The notes beneath the pieces were generated by a model. That model was given only the letters and a program-made list of their open reading frames with translations. It did no database searches and had not been told where the DNA came from. Below, piece after piece: positions 47,263 to 56,216 of a DNA stretch of 64,000 nt. Positions within the stretch are counted from its first letter, which is position 1. Each line of letters begins with the position of its first letter. The DNA comes from Streptomyces pyxinae (GTDB taxonomy: Bacteria > Actinomycetota > Actinomycetes > Streptomycetales > Streptomycetaceae), in contig NZ_JANUGQ010000003.1 of assembly GCF_024756275.1 (NCBI RefSeq), positions 186,001 to 250,000 on the forward strand, in the 5' to 3' direction. A program made the position numbers and the translations under genes.

Positions 47263-48345
47263 ATGGGTTCGGTTCGCGTAGCCATCGTCGGCGTGGGCAA
47301 CTGCGCCGCCTCGCTCGTGCAGGGCGTCGAGTACTACAAGGACGCCGACCCGGCGAGCAAGGTGCCGGGTCTGATGCATGTCCAGTTCGGCGACTACCAC
47401 GTCCGGGACGTCGAGTTCGTGGCCGCCTTCGACGTGGACGCGAAGAAGGTGGGCCTGGACCTCGCGGACGCCATCGGCGCCAGCGAGAACAACACCATCA
47501 AGATCTGCGACGTGCCGAACACCGGGGTGACCGTTCAGCGCGGTCACACCCTCGACGGTCTCGGCAAGTACTACCGCCAGACCATCGAGGAGTCGGCCGA
47601 GGCCCCGGTCGACATCGTCCATGTCCTCAAGGACAAGCAGGTGGACGTGCTGGTCTGCTACCTGCCGGTGGGTTCCGAGGACGCCGCCAAGTACTACGCA
47701 CAGTGCGCCATCGACGCCAAGGTCGGCTTCGTCAACGCCCTCCCGGTCTTCATCGCCGGCACCAAGGAGTGGGCCGACAAGTTCACCGAGGCCGGTGTCC
47801 CGATCGTCGGTGACGACATCAAGTCCCAGGTCGGTGCCACCATCACCCACCGCGTCATGGCGAAGCTGTTCGAGGACCGGGGCGTCATCCTGGACCGCAC
47901 CATGCAGCTGAACGTCGGCGGCAACATGGACTTCAAGAACATGCTGGAGCGGGAGCGGCTGGAGTCCAAGAAGATCTCCAAGACGCAGGCCGTCACCTCC
48001 CAGATCCCCGACCGGGATCTGGGTGAGAACAACGTCCACATCGGCCCGTCCGACTATGTGGCCTGGCTGGACGACCGCAAGTGGGCCTATGTCCGCCTGG
48101 AGGGCCGTGCCTTCGGCGACGTCCCGCTGAACCTGGAGTACAAGCTCGAGGTCTGGGACTCCCCGAACTCCGCGGGCGTCATCATCGACGCGCTGCGCGC
48201 CGCGAAGATCGCCAAGGACCGGGGCATCGGCGGCCCGATCCTCTCCGCCTCCTCGTACTTCATGAAGTCGCCGCCGGTGCAGTACTTCGACGACGAGGCT
48301 CGCCAGAACGTCGAGAAGTTCATCAACGGCGAGGTCGAGCGCTGA
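47263..48345 (+). CDS. ino1: Inositol-1-phosphate synthase
   Basis: 360-residue NAD-dependent enzyme making L-myo-inositol-1-phosphate from glucose-6-phosphate. The Rossmann motif is [43 protein letters not shown] and the S-K-K-I-S-K-T-Q stretch are the signatures of the actinobacterial short form. Its product feeds phosphatidylinositol and mycothiol, the thiol buffer of these organisms. It is co-transcribed with padR, and AGGGAG precedes the ATG by eight bases. A strong hairpin ends the operon. Confidence 0.95.
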   Translation: MGSVRVAIVGVGNCAASLVQGVEYYKDADPASKVPGLMHVQFGDYHVRDVEFVAAFDVDAKKVGLDLADAIGASENNTIKICDVPNTGVTVQRGHTLDGLGKYYRQTIEESAEAPVDIVHVLKDKQVDVLVCYLPVGSEDAAKYYAQCAIDAKVGFVNALPVFIAGTKEWADKFTEAGVPIVGDDIKSQVGATITHRVMAKLFEDRGVILDRTMQLNVGGNMDFKNMLERERLESKKISKTQAVTSQIPDRDLGENNVHIGPSDYVAWLDDRKWAYVRLEGRAFGDVPLNLEYKLEVWDSPNSAGVIIDALRAAKIAKDRGIGGPILSASSYFMKSPPVQYFDDEARQNVEKFINGEVER

Positions 48346-48372
48346 CCGCTCACCCCCCGGTCCGATCGGACC

Positions 48373-48410
48373 CGATGAGTCCCCGCGGCACCCGCCGCGG
48401 GGACTCATCG
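48373..48410 (+). terminator. Terminator of padR-ino1
   Basis: Perfect 16-bp stem (48373-48388 with 48395-48410) and a 6-base loop. The next gene starts only about 20 bp later. Confidence 0.88.
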
Positions 48411-48430
48411 CGTGTGTGACCCTTGCTGCC

Positions 48431-49684
48431 ATGCCCGTCGTACGTGATCCGCGCGTACTCCTGCGCCTGAGGGACTTCCGCCGGCTGCTCGCCGTCCGGC
48501 TGCTCTCCCAGTGCGCGGACGGCGTCTACCAGGTGGCGCTGGCCGCGCATGTGGTCTTCTCGCCCGAGCGGCAGGCGTCCCCGGGCGCGATCGCCTCCGC
48601 GATGGCGGTGCTCCTGCTGCCGTACTCCCTCGTCGGCCCGTTCGCCGGGGTGCTGCTGGACCGCTGGCCCCGGCGCCAGGTGCTCCTGCTCGGCAATCTG
48701 CTGCGCGCCCTGCTCGCCGGTGTCACCGCTGTACTGCTCGTCGCCACGGTGCCGGAGTGGCTCTTCTACGTCTCCGCGCTCTGCGTCACGGCCGTCAACC
48801 GGTTCGTACTGGCCGGTCTTTCGGCGGCGCTGCCCCGGGTGGTGGACGAGGACCGGCTCGTCGTGGCCAATTCCCTCACCCCCACCGCCGGGACGCTCGC
48901 CGCCGCCGCGGGCGGCGGACTGGCCTTCCTGGTCCGCCTGACCTCGGTCGGCTCCGATGCCGCCGTCGTGCTGCTGGGTGCCGCCCTCTACCTCGGCGCG
49001 GCACTGGCCTCGCTGCGCCTGGGCCGCGCGCTGCTCGGGCCACCGCCGGAACTGATCCGGTCCCGGCCGTGGGCGGCGGTGCGGACGACCGCCCGGGGCC
49101 TGGCGGAAGGGGTACGGCACCTGGCCGAGCGGCGAGCGGCGGCCGGGGCACTGGCCGCGATGACGGTGACGCGCTTCTGCTACGGCGCCCTCACCGTGCT
49201 GGTACTGATGCTCTGCCGGTACGCCTGGTCGGCGACCGAGTCCGAGGGGCTGGCGCTGCTGGGGCTGGCGGTGGCCGCCTCGGGGGCGGGCTACTTCGCG
49301 GCCGCCCTGCTGTCGCCCTGGGCGGTCGGGCGGCTGGGGACGGCCCGCTGGATGACGGTCTGTGCCGCCGCGGCCGCGGTGCTGGCGGCAGGGCTGGGGC
49401 TCACCTTCGCGCCCGGACCGCTGCTGGCCGCCGCCTTTCTGCTGGGGCTGGTCACCCAGTCGATGAAGATCGCGACCGACACGGTGGTGCAGACCTCGGT
49501 GGAGGACGCGCACCGGGGCCGGGTGTTCTCGCTCTATGACGTGCTCTTCAACGCGGCCTTTGTCGCCGCCGCCGGACTGGCCGCTCTGCTGCTGCCACCG
49601 GACGGCCGGTCGGTGTCCCTGGTCGCCGTGGTGGCCGTCCTCTACGCGGCTGTCGCCGTGGCCCTGCGGCGGTGTTTCACGTGA
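48431..49684 (+). CDS. MFS transporter ending inside a parS site
   Basis: 417 residues with about 12 helices. Motif A GVLLDRWPRRQVLLLGNLLR follows helix 2 and a second such loop appears at mid-protein. The group resembles macrolide-efflux-like MFS_3 proteins; the substrate is unknown. Neither the ATG at 48431 nor the in-frame GTG at 48416 has an RBS, and the ino1 terminator ends at 48410, so a leaderless promoter is likely. The last residues CFT and the TGA stop are read from parS site 7. Confidence 0.85.
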   Translation: MPVVRDPRVLLRLRDFRRLLAVRLLSQCADGVYQVALAAHVVFSPERQASPGAIASAMAVLLLPYSLVGPFAGVLLDRWPRRQVLLLGNLLRALLAGVTAVLLVATVPEWLFYVSALCVTAVNRFVLAGLSAALPRVVDEDRLVVANSLTPTAGTLAAAAGGGLAFLVRLTSVGSDAAVVLLGAALYLGAALASLRLGRALLGPPPELIRSRPWAAVRTTARGLAEGVRHLAERRAAAGALAAMTVTRFCYGALTVLVLMLCRYAWSATESEGLALLGLAVAASGAGYFAAALLSPWAVGRLGTARWMTVCAAAAAVLAAGLGLTFAPGPLLAAAFLLGLVTQSMKIATDTVVQTSVEDAHRGRVFSLYDVLFNAAFVAAAGLAALLLPPDGRSVSLVAVVAVLYAAVAVALRRCFT

Positions 49685-49687
49685 AAC
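49674..49687. other. parS: parS site 7 (supplies the MFS stop codon)
   Basis: Exact core with ideal flanks, within a 24-bp perfect palindrome (49669-49692). The TGA in CACGTGAAAC is the MFS stop. Confidence 0.97.
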
Positions 49688-49755
49688 ACCGCGCGCCCCA
49701 GGGCGGTCTCCCGCACGGACCGCGTCGGCGGCCGCCGGGATCCGCCGCTGGTGGT

Positions 49756-49769
49756 GTTTCACGTGAAAC
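49756..49769. other. parS: parS site 8
   Basis: Exact core with ideal flanks, the centre of a 32-bp perfect palindrome (49747-49778). It lies 82 bp from site 7, between convergent genes. Confidence 0.97.
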
Positions 49770-49787
49770 ACCACCAGCCCTCCCGGC

Positions 49788-51254
49788 TCACTCCTGGCCG
49801 GCCCACCACTCCTTGAGCGCGGCGACGGCCGCCCCGTGCTCCAGCGGCCCGTTCTCCAGCCGCAGGTCGAGCAGGAAGGCGTACGCCCGCCCCACGGCCG
49901 GGCCCGGGCGGATGCCCAGGGCCTCCTGGATCTGGTTGCCGTCGAGGTCGGGCCGGATGGCGTCCAGCTCCTCCTGCTGCTGGAGCTGGGCGATCCGCTC
50001 CTCCAGGCCGTCATAGGTCCGCGACAGCGCGGCGGCCTTCCGCTTGTTCCTGGTGGTGCAGTCGGAGCGGGTCAGCTTGTGCAGCCGGGAGAGCAGGGGA
50101 CCGGCGTCCCGTACATAGCGACGGACCGCCGAGTCGGTCCACTCCCCGGCGCCGTAGCCGTGGAAGCGCAGATGCAGCTCCACCAGGCGCGAGACATCCT
50201 TGATCAGCTCATTGGAGTACTTGAGAGCGGTCATCCGCTTCTTGGTCATCTTCGCCCCCACCACCTCGTGGTGGTGGAAGGAGACCCGGCCGTCCGGCTC
50301 GAACCTGCGGGTCCGCGGCTTGCCGATGTCATGGAGCAGGGCGGCCAGCCGCAGCGTGAGGTCGGGACCGTCCTCCTCCAGGTCGATGGCCTGGTCCAGC
50401 ACGGTCAGCGAGTGCTCGTAGACGTCCTTGTGCCGGTGGTGCTCGTCGCTCTCCAGCTTCAGGGCCGGCAGCTCCGGCAGCATCCGCTCGGCGAGACCGG
50501 TGCCGACCAGCAGCCCGAGCCCCTTGCGGGGGTGTGTGGACAGCAGCAGTTTGTTGAGCTCGTCCCGCACCCGCTCGGCGGAGACGATCTCGATCCGGTC
50601 GGCCATCCCCTTCATCGCGTCCAGGACCTCGGGCGCCACCTCGAAGTCGAGCTGAGCGGCGAACCGGGCGGCACGCATCATGCGTAGCGGATCGTCGGAG
50701 AAGGACTCCTCGGGCGTGCCCGGGGTGCGCAGGGTCCGCGCGGCCAGATCGTCCAGACCGCCGTACGGATCGATGAACTCCTTCTCGGGCAGGGCGACGG
50801 CCATCGCGTTGACCGTGAAGTCGCGCCGCACCAGATCCTGCTCGATGGAGTCGCCGTAGCTGACCTCGGGCTTGCGCGAGGTCCGGTCGTACGCCTCCGA
50901 CCGGTAGGTGGTGATCTCCACCTGGAAGTTCTGCACGGCGTCCCCGACCCGGGCGCTCTTCTGCGATCCGACCGTGCCGAAGGCGATGCCCACGTCCCAG
51001 ACCGAGTCCGCCCAGGGGCGGACGATCTTCAGTACATCCTCGGGCCGGGCGTCGGTGGTGAAGTCGAGGTCGTTGCCGAGTCTGCCGAGCAGTGCGTCCC
51101 GTACCGAGCCGCCGACCAGCGCCAGCCGGAATCCGGCATCCTGGAAACGGCGGGCGAGCTCGTCCGCGACGGGCGAGACACGCAGCAGTTCACTGACGGC
51201 GCGCTGCTGCGCCCGGCTCAGAGCGATCGGGTGTTCTTCGTTGGCGTTCGGCAC
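49788..51254 (-). CDS. CCA tRNA nucleotidyltransferase / poly(A) polymerase
   Basis: 488 residues. The class II nucleotidyltransferase head (LVGGSVRDALLGR, then DLDFTTDARPED with the catalytic Asp pair) is joined to the RNA-binding neck (RRDFTVNAMAVAL) and an HD domain (LLHDIGKP and downstream His residues). It adds or repairs CCA ends of tRNA; mycobacterial relatives are called PcnA. It stands first in the block cca-DUF6049-murJ-pseudokinase-sigM, but in the opposite orientation. Confidence 0.93.
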   Translation of the reverse strand: MPNANEEHPIALSRAQQRAVSELLRVSPVADELARRFQDAGFRLALVGGSVRDALLGRLGNDLDFTTDARPEDVLKIVRPWADSVWDVGIAFGTVGSQKSARVGDAVQNFQVEITTYRSEAYDRTSRKPEVSYGDSIEQDLVRRDFTVNAMAVALPEKEFIDPYGGLDDLAARTLRTPGTPEESFSDDPLRMMRAARFAAQLDFEVAPEVLDAMKGMADRIEIVSAERVRDELNKLLLSTHPRKGLGLLVGTGLAERMLPELPALKLESDEHHRHKDVYEHSLTVLDQAIDLEEDGPDLTLRLAALLHDIGKPRTRRFEPDGRVSFHHHEVVGAKMTKKRMTALKYSNELIKDVSRLVELHLRFHGYGAGEWTDSAVRRYVRDAGPLLSRLHKLTRSDCTTRNKRKAAALSRTYDGLEERIAQLQQQEELDAIRPDLDGNQIQEALGIRPGPAVGRAYAFLLDLRLENGPLEHGAAVAALKEWWAGQE

Positions 51255-51426
51255 AACAGAAAAGGGTACGTGCCGCCACCCGGCCGGACGTCCCCGTTTC
51301 CCCCCGTGCCCCGCCGATCCCCCGAAGCGGTCCCCGGCACTTCGCCACAGCGCCCATCGTTACCATGCGTGGACGCAGGAACCGACATCCACCAACGGCA
51401 ACAGACGACGAGGGACGGGCGAGCGC

Positions 51427-53877
51427 GTGGCCGAGGCGGCAGACTTCCAGGGCATCCGCCCCTCCCCTGCCCGCCGCTGGCTGCGGCGTACGGCCGCCGT
51501 GCTGGCGGGGGTCCTGCTGCCGGCCGGACTGCTCCAGGGGCCGGCGCTCGCGGAACCCCAGGACGGCAAGGCCCGGGGCGCCTCCACCGTCCATGTGTCG
51601 CTCGACACAGTCACCCCCGCCGCCCCCGTCGAGGGCGACACCCTGACCCTCTCCGGCACCGTGACCAACGAGGGCAAGGAGACCGTCAGCAACGCGCAGA
51701 TGGATGTCCGGGTCGGCGACGGGCCCACCGGCCGGGGCGCCATCGACCGGGCCGCGGGACGGACCGGTGGCTTCACCGAGAGCGGGGACGGCAAGCCGCT
51801 GGGCGGCCCCTACACGCTGAAGATCCCCCAGCTGCCCTCCGGGATCACCCGGGACTTCAGCCTCTCCGTCCCGGTCGACAAGCTGGAGCTCGACGGGGAC
51901 GGCGTCCGGCAGCTCGCGGTCTCGCTCTCCGGGCGCACCCCGAGCGAACCGTACGACCAGGTGCTGGGCATCGGGCGCACCCTCCTGCCGTGGCAGCCCG
52001 AAACCACCGAGAAGAAGACCGGCCTCACCTATCTCTGGCCGCTCATCTCCTCGACCCATCTCTCCGCCGAGACCGGCCCGGACGACCAGCAGACCCCGGT
52101 CTTCGAGAACGACGACCTCGCCGCCGAGCTGGCCCCCGGCGGACGGCTCCAGCAGCTGGTCTCGCTCGGCGCCGGCCTGCCGGTCACCTGGGTCGTCGAC
52201 CCCGACCTGCTCGCCACCGTCGAGGCGATGACCCGCGACTACCAGATCAAGGACGGCTCTACCCGGGTGCCGGGCACCCACCAGGCGGTGGCCAAGCAGT
52301 GGCTCAACGAGCTGGAGAAGGCGGTGAAGGACCGGGAGATCGTCGCTCTGCCGTACGGCGACCCGGACCTCGCCTCGCTCGCTCACCGCGGCCGGGACGT
52401 GTCCGGCTCGCTCAGCCATCTCCAGCCCGCGACCGAGGTGGCCGGAGCCACCGTCGAGACGATCCTCCACGTCAAGCCGTCCACCGACTTCGCCTGGCCG
52501 GTGGACGGGGCGATCGATCCGTCGATCGTGGACGTCGCCACCTCGGCCGGCGCCGACAAGGTGATCGCCCGCAGCGACAGCGTCCGGGACGATCTGCCGT
52601 ACGCGCCCAACGCCGCCCGGCCCATCGGGGGCGGCACCACCGCTGTCGTCGCGGACGCGGCCCTCTCCACCGCCTTCACCGGTGATCTGACCCGGGCCTC
52701 CGACGCCACCCGGGCCGTCCAGCGGTTCCTCGCCCAGACGCTGGCCATCACCCAGCAGCAGCCGGGCAAGCAGCGCGACATCGTCGTCGCCCCGCAGCGC
52801 ACCCCGACCACCAGCCAGGCCCAGGCGATGGCGAGCGCTCTGCGCACCCTCGAGGCCCAGCGCTGGACCCAGCCTCTCGACCTGAGCACGGCGGCCCTCG
52901 CCAAGCCCGACCCCGGCGCCACCACCGAGGTGCCGGGACCGGCCGACTACCCGCGCGAGCTGCGCCGGCAGGAACTGCCCGTCCAGGCGTTCCAGGACAT
53001 GCGCGCCACCCAGGACGACCTGGACAACTTCACGGTCATCCTCACCTTCGCCTACCGGGTGACCACCCCGTTCGGCAACGCGATCAACCGGGAGATGTCA
53101 GCCTCCTGGCGCGGCCGGCCGGAGCCCGCGCGCGCCTACCGGGCGGAGGTCCTGCGGCACCTCCGGGGCCTCACCACCGAGGTGCAGCTGATCGAGAAGT
53201 CCGACCTCACGCTCTCCGGACGCAGCGCCACCATCCCGGTGACCGTGCAGAACAAGCTGCTCCAGGGCATCGACCATCTGGTGCTGAGGCTGGAGTCCAG
53301 CAAGCCGACCCGGCTCGGGCTCAACGGCGGCGCGCCCATGGCCGAGCAGCAGATCCAGGTCGACGGCGGACACAGCCAGTCGGTGAAGTTCACCGCGTCC
53401 GCCAACGCCAACGGGCCGGTGCGGATGAAGGCGCAGCTGTACACCCAGGACGGCAGGCCGTACGGCAAGCCCATGGAGTTCACCGTCAAGGTCTCCGAGA
53501 TCACCCCGACCGTGATGCTGGTGATCGCCGGCGGTGTCTTGCTGCTCGTGCTCGCCGGCATCAGGATGTACACCCACCGCAAGCGTGCGGCCGCCCGCCG
53601 GCCCGCGGAGGCAGACGCACCGGAGCCGGGCTCCCCGGAAGCCGGTGCGGAGGCGGCGGACGAGCGGGCCGGCGGTACGGAGGCGACCGGGGTGACCGAG
53701 GGAGCCGGCGACGGATCGTCCGTGCGGCCCGACCCCTCGGGCCGCACGGACGACGGAAGCCCGGACAGCACCGGCGCCCCGGTGTCCGACGGCCCGGAGC
53801 AGCCGAGTGACCCGGCGGCAAACACCGGACGGGAAAACGCCGACCCGTCCGGCACGGGTGAGAAAGTGGACCGTTGA
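51427..53877 (+). CDS. DUF6049 secreted/membrane-anchored protein
   Basis: 816 residues. A signal peptide (RRWLRRTAAVLAGVLLPAG, cleavage after ALA about residue 42) leads to a large extracytoplasmic region (about 45-695) with Ig-like strands near the N-terminus (SLDTVTPAAPVEGDTLTLSG). One membrane helix (about 700-720) and an acidic cytoplasmic tail of about 90 residues follow. It is the counterpart of mycobacterial Rv3909, always upstream of murJ; the function is unknown, but a role in envelope assembly is likely. The GTG start has a weak purine-rich leader. It lies 45 bp ahead of murJ. Confidence 0.85.
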   Translation: MAEAADFQGIRPSPARRWLRRTAAVLAGVLLPAGLLQGPALAEPQDGKARGASTVHVSLDTVTPAAPVEGDTLTLSGTVTNEGKETVSNAQMDVRVGDGPTGRGAIDRAAGRTGGFTESGDGKPLGGPYTLKIPQLPSGITRDFSLSVPVDKLELDGDGVRQLAVSLSGRTPSEPYDQVLGIGRTLLPWQPETTEKKTGLTYLWPLISSTHLSAETGPDDQQTPVFENDDLAAELAPGGRLQQLVSLGAGLPVTWVVDPDLLATVEAMTRDYQIKDGSTRVPGTHQAVAKQWLNELEKAVKDREIVALPYGDPDLASLAHRGRDVSGSLSHLQPATEVAGATVETILHVKPSTDFAWPVDGAIDPSIVDVATSAGADKVIARSDSVRDDLPYAPNAARPIGGGTTAVVADAALSTAFTGDLTRASDATRAVQRFLAQTLAITQQQPGKQRDIVVAPQRTPTTSQAQAMASALRTLEAQRWTQPLDLSTAALAKPDPGATTEVPGPADYPRELRRQELPVQAFQDMRATQDDLDNFTVILTFAYRVTTPFGNAINREMSASWRGRPEPARAYRAEVLRHLRGLTTEVQLIEKSDLTLSGRSATIPVTVQNKLLQGIDHLVLRLESSKPTRLGLNGGAPMAEQQIQVDGGHSQSVKFTASANANGPVRMKAQLYTQDGRPYGKPMEFTVKVSEITPTVMLVIAGGVLLLVLAGIRMYTHRKRAAARRPAEADAPEPGSPEAGAEAADERAGGTEATGVTEGAGDGSSVRPDPSGRTDDGSPDSTGAPVSDGPEQPSDPAANTGRENADPSGTGEKVDR

Positions 53878-53922
53878 GCGATGTCGTGGCCGGTCGGCCG
53901 GGGACGATGAGGTGGGGCAGGA

Positions 53923-56097
53923 ATGAACGCGCCGTACGACGGTGACCGCGGCCAGGACGCGGGCGGCGGCAGCGCGCCTTATGGCGGGCCGCCCCCCGGC
54001 GCGGGGCAGTCTTCGCCCCAGGAGCCGCCCGCTCCGGACCCCTATGTCCAGCACGCCTATGAGCAGGATCCCTACCGGCAGCAGGACCTCTCCACCCAGG
54101 ACCCGGTGGGGGAGGCCCTCTACGACCGCGCCGCGCACCCGCCGCCCCCGCCGGGCACCTGGCCGGAGCCCCAGCCGCTCTACCAGCAGCCGGCCGCCCC
54201 GCAGTACGCCCCGGACCCCCGGGTCTGGGCGCAGACCCCGCCGCCCGAGCCCGAGGGCCCGTCCCGCCGTCTGCCGTACGGGGACGACGCCCGGACCGTG
54301 CAGTTCACGGGCGTCGACGAGCTGGTCACCCGGGCGAGCCAGCAGCGCCCGGAACCGGACGCCTTCGCTCATCTGTACCAGGACCAGCGCGGCCACCAGC
54401 CGGCCCCGGCGCCCTCCCCGGAGCCGGAGCCCGCACCCGCCGCCGCGCCCACGCCACCGAAGTCGGGCGGCCGGGTCTCGGGGCTGCTGAAGTCCAGCGC
54501 CGTGATGGCTGCGGGCACCCTGGTCTCCCGGCTCACCGGCTTCCTGCGCACGCTGGTCGTCACCGGCGCGCTAGGCGCCGCCTTGCTCGGTGACACCTAC
54601 ACCGTCGCCTACACCCTGCCCACGATGATCTACATCCTCACCGTGGGCGGTGGACTGAACTCGGTCTTCGTGCCGCAGCTGGTGCGCTCGATGAAGAGCG
54701 ACGCGGACGGCGGCGAGGCCTACGCCAACCGGCTGCTCACCCTCGTCATGGTGGCGCTGGGTGTCATCGTGCTGCTCGCTGTCTTCGCCGCACCCCTGCT
54801 GATCAGTGCCTTGTCCCCGACGATCGCCGGGGACCCGGCGGCGAACGGCGTCGCCGTCACCTTCGCCCGCTACTGCCTGCCGACCATCTTCTTCATGGGC
54901 GTGCACGTGGTCATGGGGCAGATCCTCAATGCCCGCGGCAAGTTCGGCGCGATGATGTGGACCCCGGTCCTCAACAACATCGTGGTGATCGTCACCTTCG
55001 GCCTGTTCATCTGGGTCTACGGTTCCTCGGCCCAGTCCGGCATGAAGGTGACGACCATCCCCGACGAGGGTGTGCGGCTGCTCGGCGCCGGCACCCTGCT
55101 CGGCCTGGTCGTCCAGGCGCTGGCGATGATCCCCTACCTCCGTGAGGCGGGGTTCCGGTTCCGTCCGCGCTTCGACTGGAAGGGCCATGGACTCGGCAAG
55201 ACGGTCAAGCTGGCCAAGTGGACCGTGCTCTTCGTCCTCGCCAACCAGGCGGGCGTGGTGGTCGTCACCCAGCTGGCCACGGCGGCGGGCAAGGCGTCCG
55301 GCAAGGACGGCGCGGGCTTCCTGGCCTACTCCAACGCCCAGCTCATCTGGGGCATGCCGCAGGCGATCATCACCGTCTCGGTGATGGCCGCGCTGCTGCC
55401 CCGGATCTCCCGCGCCGCGCACGACAACGACCCGGGTGCCGTCCGTGACGACATCTCGCAGGGCCTGCGGAACTCGGCCGTCGCCATCGTCCCCGTCTCC
55501 TTCGCCTTCCTGGCTCTCGGTGTGCCGATGTGCACCCTGCTCTACGCCTCGGCCGGCCAGGAGGCCGCGCGGGGCATGGGCTACATGCTGATGGCCTTCG
55601 GCCTGGGTCTGATCCCCTACTCGGTGCAGTACGTGGTGCTGCGCGGTTTCTACGCCTACGAGGACACCCGGACGCCCTTCTACAACACGGTCATCGTGGC
55701 GGCCGTCAACGCGGCGGCGTCCGCCCTCTGCTACGTCCTGCTGCCGGCCCAGTGGGCCGTCACCGGGATGGCCGCCTCCTACGGTCTGGCCTACGCGGTG
55801 GGGGTGGGCATCGCCTGGCGCCGGCTGCGCAACCGGCTCGGCGGCGACCTGGACGGCTCCCTCGTCGTACGCACCTACGCCCGGCTCTGCATGGCCTCGC
55901 TGCCCGCCGCGCTGCTGGGCGGCACCGCCGGGTTCGCCGTCCTGGCGGCGCTCGGCGAGGGCGCGGCTGGTTCACTGATCGCGCTGATCACCGGAGGGAT
56001 CGTGCTCGTGGGTGTCTTCTACGGCGCGGCCCGGAAGATGCGGATCGAGGAGATCAACGCGATGGTCGGCATGGTCCGCGGCCGGCTCGGCCGCTGA
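53923..56097 (+). CDS. murJ: Lipid II flippase MurJ (MviN)
   Basis: 724 residues. A Pro/Gln-rich, probably disordered cytoplasmic leader (1-185) precedes the MurJ core of about 14 helices, with VMAAGTLVSRLTGFLRTLVV at its start and ARGKFGAMMWTPVLNN in the fourth loop. It flips lipid-linked peptidoglycan precursor across the membrane. In M. tuberculosis the same gene is fused to a pseudokinase and an extracellular domain; here those are the next gene. The ATG has GGGGCAGG upstream. Confidence 0.95.
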   Translation: MNAPYDGDRGQDAGGGSAPYGGPPPGAGQSSPQEPPAPDPYVQHAYEQDPYRQQDLSTQDPVGEALYDRAAHPPPPPGTWPEPQPLYQQPAAPQYAPDPRVWAQTPPPEPEGPSRRLPYGDDARTVQFTGVDELVTRASQQRPEPDAFAHLYQDQRGHQPAPAPSPEPEPAPAAAPTPPKSGGRVSGLLKSSAVMAAGTLVSRLTGFLRTLVVTGALGAALLGDTYTVAYTLPTMIYILTVGGGLNSVFVPQLVRSMKSDADGGEAYANRLLTLVMVALGVIVLLAVFAAPLLISALSPTIAGDPAANGVAVTFARYCLPTIFFMGVHVVMGQILNARGKFGAMMWTPVLNNIVVIVTFGLFIWVYGSSAQSGMKVTTIPDEGVRLLGAGTLLGLVVQALAMIPYLREAGFRFRPRFDWKGHGLGKTVKLAKWTVLFVLANQAGVVVVTQLATAAGKASGKDGAGFLAYSNAQLIWGMPQAIITVSVMAALLPRISRAAHDNDPGAVRDDISQGLRNSAVAIVPVSFAFLALGVPMCTLLYASAGQEAARGMGYMLMAFGLGLIPYSVQYVVLRGFYAYEDTRTPFYNTVIVAAVNAAASALCYVLLPAQWAVTGMAASYGLAYAVGVGIAWRRLRNRLGGDLDGSLVVRTYARLCMASLPAALLGGTAGFAVLAALGEGAAGSLIALITGGIVLVGVFYGAARKMRIEEINAMVGMVRGRLGR

Positions 56098-56216
56098 CCG
56101 GACGAGCCATCGCACAACCATCGCCGGTCGTCGTGTGTCGTGCATAGCACGGGACTGTGGGCACAATTGGCGTGGCTGTGGAACACGGCGCAATGGATGG
56201 GGAGGCAGGAACGACG

